Source: Artocarpus heterophyllus (taxonomy: Eukaryota; Streptophyta; Magnoliopsida; Rosales; Moraceae). Taken from it: DNA of 64,000 nt. Both the position numbers and the translations under genes were made by a program. Where the stretch lies: positions 20,482,239-20,546,238 of the forward strand of contig CM046330.1 in NCBI GenBank assembly GCA_025403435.1, given 5' to 3'. Positions 1 through 9,763 of the stretch are shown one piece after another; positions within the stretch are counted from its first letter, which is position 1, and each line of letters opens with the position of its first letter. Under the pieces are notes generated by a model that was given only the letters and a program-made list of their open reading frames with translations, was not told the DNA's origin and did no database searches.

Positions 1-124
1 ACACGTGCATTCTCTATCCGGTCTATCCTCTCATGAAGCTGTCCTATCTCTCCCCTCAACAATCGCCTCATCTCCCCCATCATCGCTTCCATAAGAAGTT
101 TTGGGTCTGTTGCACCCGAGGTAC
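1..124 (-). pseudogene. A-1 gag fragment, codons after the A-2 insertion
   Basis: Minus-strand gag codons matching the N-terminal region of the intact family A Gag at 50503. They include the stretch around [24 protein letters not shown]. The reading frame is interrupted at 124/125 by the LTR of A-2, and the few codons before it lie at 6534-6569. The fragment runs off the window. Confidence 0.85.
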
Positions 125-925
125 TGATACGAACCACGCCAAGAACTGACGCGACCCTAACCGAAGTTGGTCTCCAAGATCAACTTTCTAACCGGTTTTG
201 GATGGAACCGCGACCCGATGCCCAACAAGAAGCACGAACCTTGGTATGTGAGGACGCCACAATCAGCTATGGAGAGACCGATTGATAAGTCTTGGTATGT
301 GAGGACGCCACAATCAGCTATGGATGGACTGATTGATAAGTCTATGAACGCCACAGAAATTTCCGATAAGTTCGAATAGTTCGTTTAGGAACTAAAGAGA
401 ATTAAACCTCAAAATTATGTGTTATTACTTGTCTCCCATTGAATGAAATTCGTTACAATATATAGGGGTTCCTATGCGAATTTTCAGCTCCTAATTCCCC
501 ATGGAATTTCGGCAAATCAATTACCAAATCACCTAATCTAAAGCAAATAAGGTAAGTGTCCTTAATGGCTTAAAAACTTTACAATAATAGAAATAAACAA
601 ACGAAAATAAAGGAAACTAGACATTAAAAAGGTCAAAAGCTGATTCTTCTCGCCATGTGTCGCCTCAAAATGGGAAAGTAACTGAAATGGAAATTACTCA
701 ATCCCTTCTATAGCTTGAATCACGCATTTGTTGGTCTGGTTGTCGCATGCAATTCCCTCAATGGGCCTCCATGCAATAGCTTGAGCCCAAGTTGCTTGAA
801 TCAGCCCAATAAGCGTTTCTTTAAACTTCTTCGCACGAGCTCTCGTAACCGGACCAATGGGAACTTGAATTGGATCTGAATATGTCTCCCACGTGCTCTT
901 GCTTGTGCTAACGATGTCCTCATCA
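125..925 (-). repeat. A-2 3' LTR
   Basis: 801-bp LTR. In element sense it runs from TGATGAGGAC to CGTATCA. It contains the last roughly 77 codons of pol (down to 694), because the reading frame continues past the polypurine tract into the LTR. It also contains the two-copy 51-bp tandem unit typical of the younger A copies. Confidence 0.95.
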
Positions 926-3900
926 TTCCCCTCCTCTTGAGAAGGATTTGTCCTCAAATCGTCGCCTGCATCAAAAGGACTTAGGTCAGAAACATTAAAG
1001 GAGGCACTTACACCATACTCACCTGGCAAGTCTAGCTTGTACGCATTATCATTGATCCTTTCGAGAACTTGAAAAGGACCGTCCCCTCTAGGCAATAGCT
1101 TGGATTTCCTTTGTTCTGGAAATCGTTCCTTGCGTAAGTGCAACCACACCCAATCACCGGGCTCGAAGACGAGCTTGTGACGTCCTTTGTTGGCTTGTTC
1201 AGCATATTGTTTAGTCCTTCGCTACGATGTTGAGTCTTGCCTTCTCGTGTATCTGCTTAACAAGATCAGCTTTTCTTTTTCCATCTAAATTCACATGCTC
1301 AGACAAAGGTAATGGCATTAAATCCAAAGGAGTTAAAGGATTAAAACCATAAACAATTTCAAACGGTGAAAATTGAGTAGCAGAATGAACAGATCGATTA
1401 TAAGCAAACTCAACATGTGGTAAACACTCCTCCCATGTTTTGATGTTCTTTTTAATGACAGCCCTCAACAAAGTAGACAAGGTTCTATTCACAACTTCTG
1501 TTTGACCATCGGTTTGTGGGTGACAAGTAGTTGAAAATAATAGCTTAGTCCCTAACTTAGCCCACAAAGTCTTCCAAAAGTAGCTTAAGAACTTGGTGTC
1601 CCTATCAGAAACAATTGTCCTAGGCATACCATGAAGTCTCACAATTTCCCTAAAGAACAAATCAGCAACATTGGAAGCATCATCTGTCATGAGCCATCTT
1701 TGAAAACCTATCCACGACCACAAATATTGAGTCTCTTCCCCGTTTAGACCTAGGCAAACCTAACACAAAATCCATCGAAATATCAATCCAGGGTTCACTA
1801 GGTATTGGTAAAGGGGTGTATAAACCATGGGCCTGCACTCTTGATTTAGCCTGCCTACAAGTTACACATCTACCACAAAGCCTCTCAACATCTCGTTTCA
1901 CATGTTGCCAATAGAAGTGTTCCTGCAACATAGCTAAAGTCTTCATTACTCCAAAATGTCCCATCAATCCTCCCCCATGGGATTCCCTCACTAGCAAATC
2001 TCTTAATGAACAATTAGGCACACATAATTTATTCTCCCGAAACAAGTATCCCTCATGCCTAAAGTACTTACCACTAGCAATTCTCTCACAAGCTTGATAC
2101 TCAGTACTAAAGTCATGATCATCAGCATATAACTCTTTAATGTGTTCAAAACCCAGTAGTTTAGCATTAAGACTTGAGATTAAGATATACCTGCGAGAAA
2201 GTGCATCGGCAACGACATTCTTCCTTACCTTGCTTGTAGCGAATGACATACGGAAACGTCTCTATGAATTCCACCCAACGAGCATGCCTTTTGTTCAGCT
2301 TGTGCTGGCCCTTCAAGTGTTTCAGGGACTCATGATCAGTGTGAATCACGAACTCCTTAGGCCATAGGTAGTGTTGCCACGTCTCTAATGCCCGAACCAA
2401 TGCATACATCTCTTTATCATAAGTTGGGTAATTAAGAGTTGCCTTATTCAGCTTCTCACTGAAATATGCTAATTGGTCTCTCCTTCCTGCATTAAAACAG
2501 CACCAATTCCAACACCTGAAGCATCACATTCAATCTCAAAAGTTTTGGAAAAATTAGGTAAAGATAACAATGGAGCATTTGTCAACTTCTCCTTGAGTAG
2601 CTGAAATGCCTTTTCTTGCTCTTCTCCCCATCTAAACCCAACATTCTTCTTGATGACTTCAGTTAGTGGTGCGGCTATAGTACTGAATCTTTCACAAACC
2701 GCCGGTAGAAACTAGCAAGTCCATGAAAACTCCGTACATTTCCCACACTAGTTGGACTCGGCCACTCCTGGATGGCTCGCACCTTTTCTTCATCAACCTG
2801 TATACCTTGATCACTAACAACAAAACCAAGAAACACAAGCTTATCTGTGCAAAAGGTACATTTCTTGAGGTTAGCATACAACTTTTCCTTCCGCAAAACA
2901 TCTAAAACAAGTTTCAAATGTTCAATATGTTCATCCAAATTGCTGCTATAGATAAGGATATCATCAAAATAAACAACGACAAATTTTCCAATAAAAGCTC
3001 GCAAAACATGGTTCATTAAACGCATAAATGTGCTAGGCGCATTGGTTAAACCGAAAGGCATTACCAACCACTCATACAAGCCTTGTTTTGTTTTGAAAGC
3101 CGTTTTCCACTCATCTCCCTCTTTCATGCGAATTTGATGATATCCACTCTTTAGATCAATTTTAGAAAACACACAAGCACCATGCAATTCATCTAACATG
3201 TCATCCAAGCGAGGAATGGGATGTCGATACTTTACCGTGATGTTGTTGATGGCTCGACAATCAACGCACATCCTCCAAGTCCCATCTTTCTTAGGCACAA
3301 GTAAAACTGGTACGGGCAACGGGCTCATGCTTTCTCTGACGTGTCCCTTCTCCATCAACTCATTTACCTGCCGTTGGAGTTCCTTTGTCTCCTCGGGATT
3401 ACTCCTATAGGCTGGTCGGTTTGGGATTGTAGCTCCAGGTATGAAGTCGATTTGATGTTCAATCCCGCGGATTGGAGGTAAACCTTGCGGTGTTTCCTCG
3501 GGAAAGATATCCTCATAATCCTGCAAAAGAGAAACAACAGAACTATGCAAGGTGGAATCAAGATCGTTAGTGTTTAATAACTGCCTCCTTGTACATGAGT
3601 AAAATCATCGGCTGATTAGAAAACAAAGCTCTTCTCACATCACTCTTTCTTGCATAAAAGTTTGTTTTTCTCTCTACTTTTCTCTCATTGGCTGATTGTG
3701 AATTCTTTTTAGCCCTCTCAATTTTCTCTCCCTTGCTCTCTTTGCTCTCCTTTTTCTCGGCCATCTCTTTTTTTTTTCTCTCACTGGCCGAACTCTCTCT
3801 CTGCACTCCCACTCTTGATTTTTCTTCGCTCTTCATTTTTTTATCACTTTCTCTCTGTAAGCTCACTTGGTCTTCATAGACCTGTTTTGGTGTTAATGGA

Positions 3901-5382
3901 ACTAGAGTGATCGTCTTTTGATTGTGAACGAATGAGTACTTGTTGGTGAAACCATCATGCTTAACTCGCCGATCAAATTGCCATGGTCTGCCTAATAACA
4001 AGTGCCCAGCTAGCATCGGAACCACATCGCACAAAACTTTATCTTCATATCTTCCAATGCGAAAAGGAACTAACACCTGTTTATGCACCTTGTTTTGAAC
4101 GTGGCACCTAGTGTGGAAGATGTTTTCCCGTTGCACCTCTTCATCTTCTTCTTTGGCTTGCACACTTAAAGCTCTCCTTGTGACCAACAATTCTCCTTGG
4201 ACAGCGCACTCCTCATCGTCGGCATCCTCTAATGAAGGCATAGAATCATTGTCCGAATCCTCCTCGGTTTCAATGTCTCCATTGTCCCGCACCACCGTAA
4301 CTCGTTTGTTCGGACATTGGCTTGCTATATGACCCCTGCCTTGACATTTAAAAAATTTAATATCACGAGTCCGAGTAGTGGAAGAATCGGATTTACCTTG
4401 ATTCCCATGGCTGGCCACCTCTTGTTTTTGCTCGATCTTTGGTTTGGGGTTGGATTGCTTCTCATCCCTCTTCCATTGGTTGATTTTCCAAGCCGATGTA
4501 CTCGGGTTTTGGCTAGGACGTGTGCTACTGCCCCTCCTCATAAGTTGATTCTCAATTTTAATAGCCATGTGCACCATGTCCTCCAACTCCACATAATGTT
4601 GTAACTCAACGGCATTGTGGATATCTCGGTTCAAGCCCGCCAAAAACCTTGCCATTGTAGCCTCCCGATCCTCCTCTATATTAGCCCTGAATCATCATAA
4701 CCTCCATCTCCTTATAGTACTCCTCTACACTCCGGTTGCCCTGCTTAAGGTTTTGTAGTTTGTTGTACAACTCCCGGTAGTAGTAAGTTGGTACAAATCG
4801 CTTCCTCATCACGGTCTTCATCTCTTCCCATGACTCAATAGGCCGCTCTCTATTGCGTCTCCTGTTTATAACAAGCTGATCCCACCAAGTAATAGCATAA
4901 TCAGAAAATTCAATTACAGCCAATTTTACCTTCTTTGCCTCAGAATAGTAGTGGCAGTCAAAGATGAACTCCATTTTCTTCTCCCATTCTAGGTACGCTT
5001 CTGGATTGGATTTGCCTTGAAATGATGGTATCTTCATTTTTATGCCTCTCAGGCTATTATCTTCCCTGTTCCTAACGCCTCTATCCCGTCCAAATCTTCT
5101 GTGACTACCCGCTGAATCTTCTCCTTCGTCAAACTCTTCCCCATCAATCCTATAGTAGTCATCAACCTCTCCTCTAACCGGAACCCTTTCTCGCCTTCGC
5201 GCATGAGGAACATGTTGTGGCTGTTCCACACGTGCATTCTCTATCCGGTCTATCCTCTCATGAAGCTGTCCTATCTCTCCCCTCAACAATCGCCTCATCT
5301 CCCCCATCATCGCTTCCATAAGAAGTTTTGGGTCTGCTGCAGCCGAGGTACCCTCAATAGTGTTCTTGCTGTTGTTTGACAT
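694..5382 (-). pseudogene. A-2 gag-pol, broken
   Basis: Remnant of the family A gag-pol polyprotein (Gag, CCHC knuckle, protease, reverse transcriptase, RNase H, integrase), start codon at 5382. Recognisable pieces are Gag (5382-4681 and 4655-3567), RT with YFDD (3550-2675), RNase H (2409-2167) and integrase (2249-1680, 1723-1211, 1149-694). Compared with the intact copy at 50503 it has single-base insertions near 4688, 3582, 2220 and 1228, a one-base loss near 2688, and loss of about 17 bases near 1693. A 141-base in-frame loss near 4090 removes the protease active site (IIDGGS). It cannot make a working polyprotein. Confidence 0.93.
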
Positions 5383-5972
5383 TTTCCATAGGACCTTACC
5401 ACACTCCCTTACGTGTTTCACTCGTGAATTGGTTCACTCAATTTCACTCGTGTTTACACTCAATACTTTCGGCTTTTGTCCACTCTAATGCTCTCGCCTC
5501 TATGCCTTTTTCCACTCGTTAATTCTCACTCAGTTCCTATAAAACTAGTCAAATCAATATCGAAATTTCCTTGATAATTCACAAATAGATTACCAAAGAG
5601 ACAAGACTATAACAGGAACAAAGAATTTAGGCTTTTCAGAATCACACCCAAAAGGAACAAAATTTCAGCAAAAATTTTTTTGGTCTATGCAGGGAATTCA
5701 ATTTTGGATTCCTTAAATGATGAATAACAAGAATCTAGAAAAAAAATTTAAGGATTCCAGACTTTTTTTTTTTTTTTTCGGATCCTCTTGTTTTTCTTCT
5801 TTTCCTTTTTTTTTTCTTTTCGTTTCTTTTCTTTCTTTCTTTTCTTTTCGGATCTTTTTTTTTTTTAACCGACTTTGATTATGGAAATCAAAAACTTACG
5901 AATAACTAAAACAAACATAAACTAAGAGAACGAATAAGCAAAACCTGATTAGAACCTCGCTCTGATACCAAA
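5383..5972 (-). other. A-2 leader and primer binding site
   Basis: Untranslated leader between the 5' LTR and gag. The primer site reads TGGTATCAGAGCGAGG on the minus strand, just inside the LTR, and matches the 3' end of initiator Met tRNA. The leader holds a long purine-only run (on the plus strand a T/C run, about 5765-5870) between two copies of GGATCCGAAAA. Next to gag is a conserved block with GTAAGGTCC. No coding sequence seen. Confidence 0.85.
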
Positions 5973-6533
5973 TGATACGAACCATGCCAAGAACTGACGC
6001 GACCCTAACCGAAGTTGGTTTCCAAGATCAACTTTCTAACCGGTTTTGGATGGAACCGCGACCCGATGCCCAACAAGAAACACGAACCTTGGTATGTGAG
6101 GACGCCACAATCAGCTATGGAGAGACCGATTGATAAGTCTTGGTATGTGAGGACGCCACAATCAGCTATGGATGGACTGATTGATAAGTCTATGAACGCC
6201 ACAGAAATTTCCGATAAGTTCGAATAGTTCGTTTAGGAACTAAAGAGAATTAAACCTCAAAATTATGTGTTATTACTTGTCTCCCATTGAATGAAATTCG
6301 TTACAATATATAGGGGTTCCTATGCGAATTTTCAGCTCCTAATTCCCCATGGAATTTCGGCAAATCAATTACCAAATCACCTAATCTAAAGCAAATAAGG
6401 TAAGTGTCCTTAATGGCTAAGCGTTTCTTTAAACTTCTTCGCACGAGCTCTCGTAACCGGACCAATGGGAACTTGAATTGGATCTGAATATGTCTCCGAC
6501 ATGCTCTTGCTTGTGCTAACGATGTCCTCATCA
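5973..6533 (-). repeat. A-2 5' LTR with internal deletion
   Basis: 561-bp family A LTR. It matches 125-925 except for loss of about 240 bp joining the sequence before the pol-tail region (near 6418) to the middle of the pol tail. The TATA region (ccTATATATtg on the minus strand) lies near 6302-6314. The ends and the ggtac duplication are intact. Confidence 0.93.
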
Positions 6534-7096
6534 GGTACCCTCAATAGTGTTCTTGCTGTTATTTGACATTTTCCAAAGGACCTTACCACACTCCCTTACG
6601 TGTTTCACTCGTGAATTGGTTCACTCAATTTCACTCGTGTTTACACTCAATACTTTCGGCTTTTGTCCACTCTAATGCTCTTGCCTCTATGCCTTTTTCA
6701 CTCGTTAATTCTCACTCAGTTCCTATAAAACTAGTCAAATCAATATCAAAATTTCCTTGACAATTCACAAATAGATTACCAAAGAGACAAGACTATAATA
6801 GGAACAAAGAATTTAGGCTTTTCAGAATCACACCCAAAAGGAGCAAAATTTCAACAAAAATTTTTTTGGTCTATGCAGGGAATTCAAATTTTTTTTTTTT
6901 TTCGGATCCTCTTGTTTTTCTTCTTTTCCTTTTTTTTTTTCTTTTCGTTTCTTTTCTTTCTTTCTTTTCTTTTCGGATCTTTTTTTTTTAACCGACTTTG
7001 ATAATGGAAATCAAAAACTTACGAATAACTAAAACAAACATAAACTAAGAGAACGGATAAGCAAAACCTGATTAGAACCTCCCTCTGATTACCAAA
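6534..7096 (-). other. A-1 gag start, leader and primer site
   Basis: Holds the first gag codons of A-1 (ATG at 6569-6567), the leader with its purine-rich tract (about 6885-6990), and the primer site next to the LTR. The primer site reads TGGTAATCAGAG on the minus strand, with one extra A compared with the expected tRNA complement; the same variant is seen in A-4. Confidence 0.85.
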
Positions 7097-7898
7097 TGAT
7101 ACAAACCACGCCAAGAACTGACGCGACCCTAACCGAAGTTGGTTTCCAAGATCAACTTTCTAACCGGTTTTGGATGGAACCGCGACCCGATGCCCAACAA
7201 GAAGCACGAACCTTGGTATGTGAGGATGCCACAATCAGCTATGGAGAGACCGATTGATAAGTCTTGGTATGTGAGGACGCCACAATCAGCTATGGATGGA
7301 CTGATTGATAAGTCTATGAACGCCACAGAAATTTTTGATAAGTTCGAATAGTTCGTTTAGGAACTAAAAAAGAATTAAACCTCAAAATTATGTGTTATTA
7401 CTTGTATTCCATTGAATGAAATTCGTTACAATATATAGGGGTTCCTATGCGAATTTTCAGCTCCTAATTCCCCATGGAATTTCGGCAAATCAATTACCAG
7501 ATCACCTAATCTAAAGCAAATAAGGTAAGTGTCCTTAATGGCTTAAAAACTTTACAATAATAGAAATAAACAAACGAAAATAAAGGAAACTAGACATTAA
7601 AAAGGTCAAAAGCTGATTCTTCTCGCCATGTGTCGCCTCAAAATGGGAAAGTAACTGAAATGGAAATTACTCAATCCCTTCTATAGCCTGAATCACGCAT
7701 TTATTGGTCTGGTTGTCGCATGCAATTCCCTCAATGGGCCTCCATGCAATAGCTTGAGCCCAAGTTGCTTGAATCAGCCCAATAAGCGTTTCTTTAAACT
7801 TCTTCGCACGAGCTCTCGTAACCGGACCAATGGGAACTTGAATTGGATCTGAATATGTCTCCCGCGTGCTCTTGCTTGTGCTAACGATGTCCTCATCA
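7097..7898 (-). repeat. A-1 5' LTR
   Basis: 802-bp family A LTR in minus orientation, from TGATACAAACC on the plus strand to CTCATCA. It contains the pol-tail reading frame (7667 upward) that normally ends the polyprotein when this LTR is on the 3' side, and the two-copy 51-bp tandem unit. The following bases (7899-7903, agttc) would be one copy of its target duplication; the partner is outside the window. Confidence 0.93.
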
Positions 7899-8216
7899 AG
7901 TTCTTGAAGAAACTTTTCTGAACTTATCAAGGATTCCTTGTGGCGTTCAATTGACTTTTGTCAAACAGACTTTCCATACTCGTTTGTGGCGTCTTCATCA
8001 TACCAAGGTTCCTACTTTGCTAAGCAATGGGTCGCGGTTCCACTTAACTTGAGAGGTCTTGGGGTTTGAAATTCCAGATTTGGTATCGGGTTTTATCATG
8101 TGGTTGGCATGGTTCATATCAGTTGGTGTCTGAGCCTAGAATTGTCAGGTTTGCTTATCTTTTTCTTGTTTCTAGGCCAAATTCATGAATTAGGGTTAGG
8201 GTGTCAATTTGGCCAA
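7899..8216 (+). repeat. Diverged LTR end (family D) with primer site and leader
   Basis: Plus-strand remnant related to the R-U5 part of families A and B. It shares TTGTGGCGTC-like, ATACCAAGGTTC and GGGTCGCGGTTCCA blocks and ends GGTTCATATCA at 8121. A degraded primer site follows (tTGGTGTCTGAGCC, 8123-8136), then about 80 bp of leader. A-1 appears inserted in this LTR. No coding sequence seen. Confidence 0.7.
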
Positions 8217-8235
8217 ATATATATATATATATATA
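8217..8235. repeat. (TA)n microsatellite at virus border
   Basis: Nineteen bases of alternating A and T directly abutting the left end of the integrated pararetrovirus. Integrated caulimovirids have been reported to lie in TA-dinucleotide repeats in rice and other plants; here the placement is seen directly. Confidence 0.9.
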
Positions 8236-8334
8236 CCCAACTACTTCCCCTCCCAGTAGATCAATGGCTCTGATACCAGATTTATCTAAGATGAAATAAG
8301 ATGATGATGATACCAAACTTAAAGGAGCTTAAGA
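8236..8334 (-). repeat. Virus terminal direct repeat, left copy
   Basis: 99 bp, identical as read to 25021-25119. It includes the primer-site sequence (minus strand TGGTATCAGAGCCA at 8265-8278). A repeat of one genome end at both borders means the inserted DNA was slightly longer than one circular genome. Confidence 0.93.
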
Positions 8335-8739
8335 TTGAAACTTACATATATGATACAGATGAGTAGTACAGCACTCTGAAGCAACAAACTTACAGCACAG
8401 CACTCTGAAGTAACAAACTTACAGCACACTGAAACAACTCTTAGTTTTAAGAACACTCAAACAGATGAACACTCCAAACTATACTCAAAATTACACTCTC
8501 AAATGTATTCTGAAAGAAAACTTAAAACTTGCTTCGAGTAAAACTTGATGCTACTCTGGCTCCAAATCCTTCTTAAATAGAATTTCTATGAAAAAAGGCC
8601 CGTTTCTCCATTATGCTTGACAGCTGTAGTAGATAAGGATTCCTTTTCAAGGTGGATGCCAGCTGTAACAGATAAGGATAGTGGATGCCAGCTGCAAAAG
8701 ACTTGTTGACAAAAAGTAGTGGAAGAGACAGGCCACCTG
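8335..8739 (-). promoter_or_regulatory. Virus intergenic region, putative promoter
   Basis: Noncoding stretch downstream of the last viral ORF, where caulimovirids keep their main promoter. On the minus strand a TATA-like CTATTTAAG lies at 8571-8580. Upstream of it (8617-8695) are imperfect repeats: GTGGATGCCAGCTG occurs at 8652 and 8681, and a CAGCTG...AGATAAGGAT unit occurs at about 8618-8641 and 8661-8679. GATAAG resembles the GATA/I-box motif of plant promoters. The assignment is by position and motif only. Confidence 0.55.
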
Positions 8740-9549
8740 TCAATCTTCATCCGGATCTTGAGAATATCCTGCGAGGTGGGTCCTTAAATAATGCGGTGGT
8801 TTCCAGTCATCATCACTGTCTGTTTTTGTCTTTACAGTTGTCATTTCTTCATCGTTATCCGAATTAAGCAATTGTTTTAACTTTTCTTTCTCTTGGCTGG
8901 AAAGAGACTTTTTCGTCAGAGAATCAATTATTTTAGATACTGATTGAGTATCTTCCTTTTGCATAAAATCCCTTAAATCCAATGAGGGTTTGAATTTAAT
9001 TATTTTAATTCTTTCTTTTAATAGATAAGAAAAATCATATTTTCTCCACCATTTACCAGAAAATGTTCTAGATAAGAACGGAACTATTAAGTCATTTTTT
9101 GACGAAGGGCTTTCAATTTCATAGTCCCAACTAAGAATCCAAGGGACTTCATAAAATGTTAAAAACATTAACCAGGCTTCTTCAGAGTTGGGTAGACTGG
9201 TTTTACTTTCTTTCTGAAAGGATGTAAAGCCCTTTAAGACTTCTTCGGGAATTAATTTCTTATTAATACCTATTAAGGCTAAATATTGTTTAAACCAGTT
9301 TGGGAAAGACTGTTCTAAATATTTTTCTTCTGTTTTAAAGCTGCAAAACCAAGTGTGTTTTCCTGATTTATTTTGATAGAAAAGAACATTTTCCCAGGCC
9401 TCAATGTAATCGTAATAGTTATAGGACTTGGGATAGCTATTGGATGAAGAAAGATAAACCCTTTGATGAGGGCTTTTATCCCAGTCTCCCAAGGTCAAGA
9501 CATTGTGGATTCTAATAGCTGAGTAAGCTATTTCAGAGTTATTTCTCAT
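8740..9549 (-). CDS. Virus downstream ORF, unknown function
   Basis: Open frame of 269 codons from the first ATG (9549). The same frame stays open upstream, without an ATG, to at least about 9810 and so overlaps the end of the RT ORF in another frame; the natural start may be there. The protein is rich in aromatic residues (for example WENVLFYQNKSGKHTWFCSF and WKWW-like stretches) with an acidic, lysine-rich C-terminus ending SQDPDED. I recognise no enzyme motif. Some endogenous caulimovirids, the florendoviruses, carry one unassigned ORF after RNase H, and this fits that slot. Unlike the rest of the virus it shows no internal stop over its length. No function is claimed. Confidence 0.6.
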   Translation of the reverse strand: MRNNSEIAYSAIRIHNVLTLGDWDKSPHQRVYLSSSNSYPKSYNYYDYIEAWENVLFYQNKSGKHTWFCSFKTEEKYLEQSFPNWFKQYLALIGINKKLIPEEVLKGFTSFQKESKTSLPNSEEAWLMFLTFYEVPWILSWDYEIESPSSKNDLIVPFLSRTFSGKWWRKYDFSYLLKERIKIIKFKPSLDLRDFMQKEDTQSVSKIIDSLTKKSLSSQEKEKLKQLLNSDNDEEMTTVKTKTDSDDDWKPPHYLRTHLAGYSQDPDED

Positions 9550-9763
9550 AGTATGAGAGAAAGAGGCCGAATGAGTTTCTGTAAGTAATAATTCGTAGCA
9601 ATCCCTGGATTTAGGGTAGGTGTTAGGAGCTAAGTGGAAGGGTAAGTGCTCACTTATAATATCATTTAAAGACCTCTTAAGATCTGATTCTTCAAGGACC
9701 AGAATTCTTTTCTTGCTAATAAGCTTAAAGTCGTCTTCTAATTGAGAAGACTTTAATTTTGGA

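Larger units (their letters stand above)
125..6533 (-). mobile_element. Gypsy A-2, nested in A-1
   Basis: Family A element on the minus strand with both LTRs (3' LTR 125-925, 5' LTR 5973-6533), leader and degraded gag-pol. It is flanked by a perfect 5-bp duplication, ggtac (120-124 and 6534-6538), inside the gag start of another family A element. The 5' LTR has lost about 240 bp relative to the 3' LTR, so simple LTR dating must mask that gap. Confidence 0.95.
1..7898 (-). mobile_element. Gypsy A-1, outer element, cut by window edge
   Basis: Ty3/gypsy family A element read on the minus strand, of which only the 5' part lies in the window: 5' LTR (7097-7898), primer site, leader, and the start of gag (6569 down to 6534, then 124 down to 1). 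The gag start is split by element A-2 at 125-6533, with the target duplication ggtac at 120-124 and 6534-6538. The rest of A-1 lies left of base 1. Its own insertion point on the right falls in a diverged LTR (7899-8121). Confidence 0.9.

Noticed and set aside
157..379. Pair of 65- and 70-codon ORFs on opposite strands, recurring at 6005, 7129, 49661 and 55655
   Set aside because: They lie in the R-U5 part of the family A LTR and recur only because the LTR does; the 17-codon internal repeat is the 51-bp tandem unit. No protein feature.
3688..3879. Serine/leucine/phenylalanine-rich plus-strand ORFs (also near 31439, 52112 and 56002)
   Set aside because: Antisense shadows of the Lys/Glu-rich linker of gypsy gag-pol.
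8189..8204. Telomere-like TTAGGGTTAGGG
   Set aside because: Fewer than two and a half units in a decayed leader; chance match.
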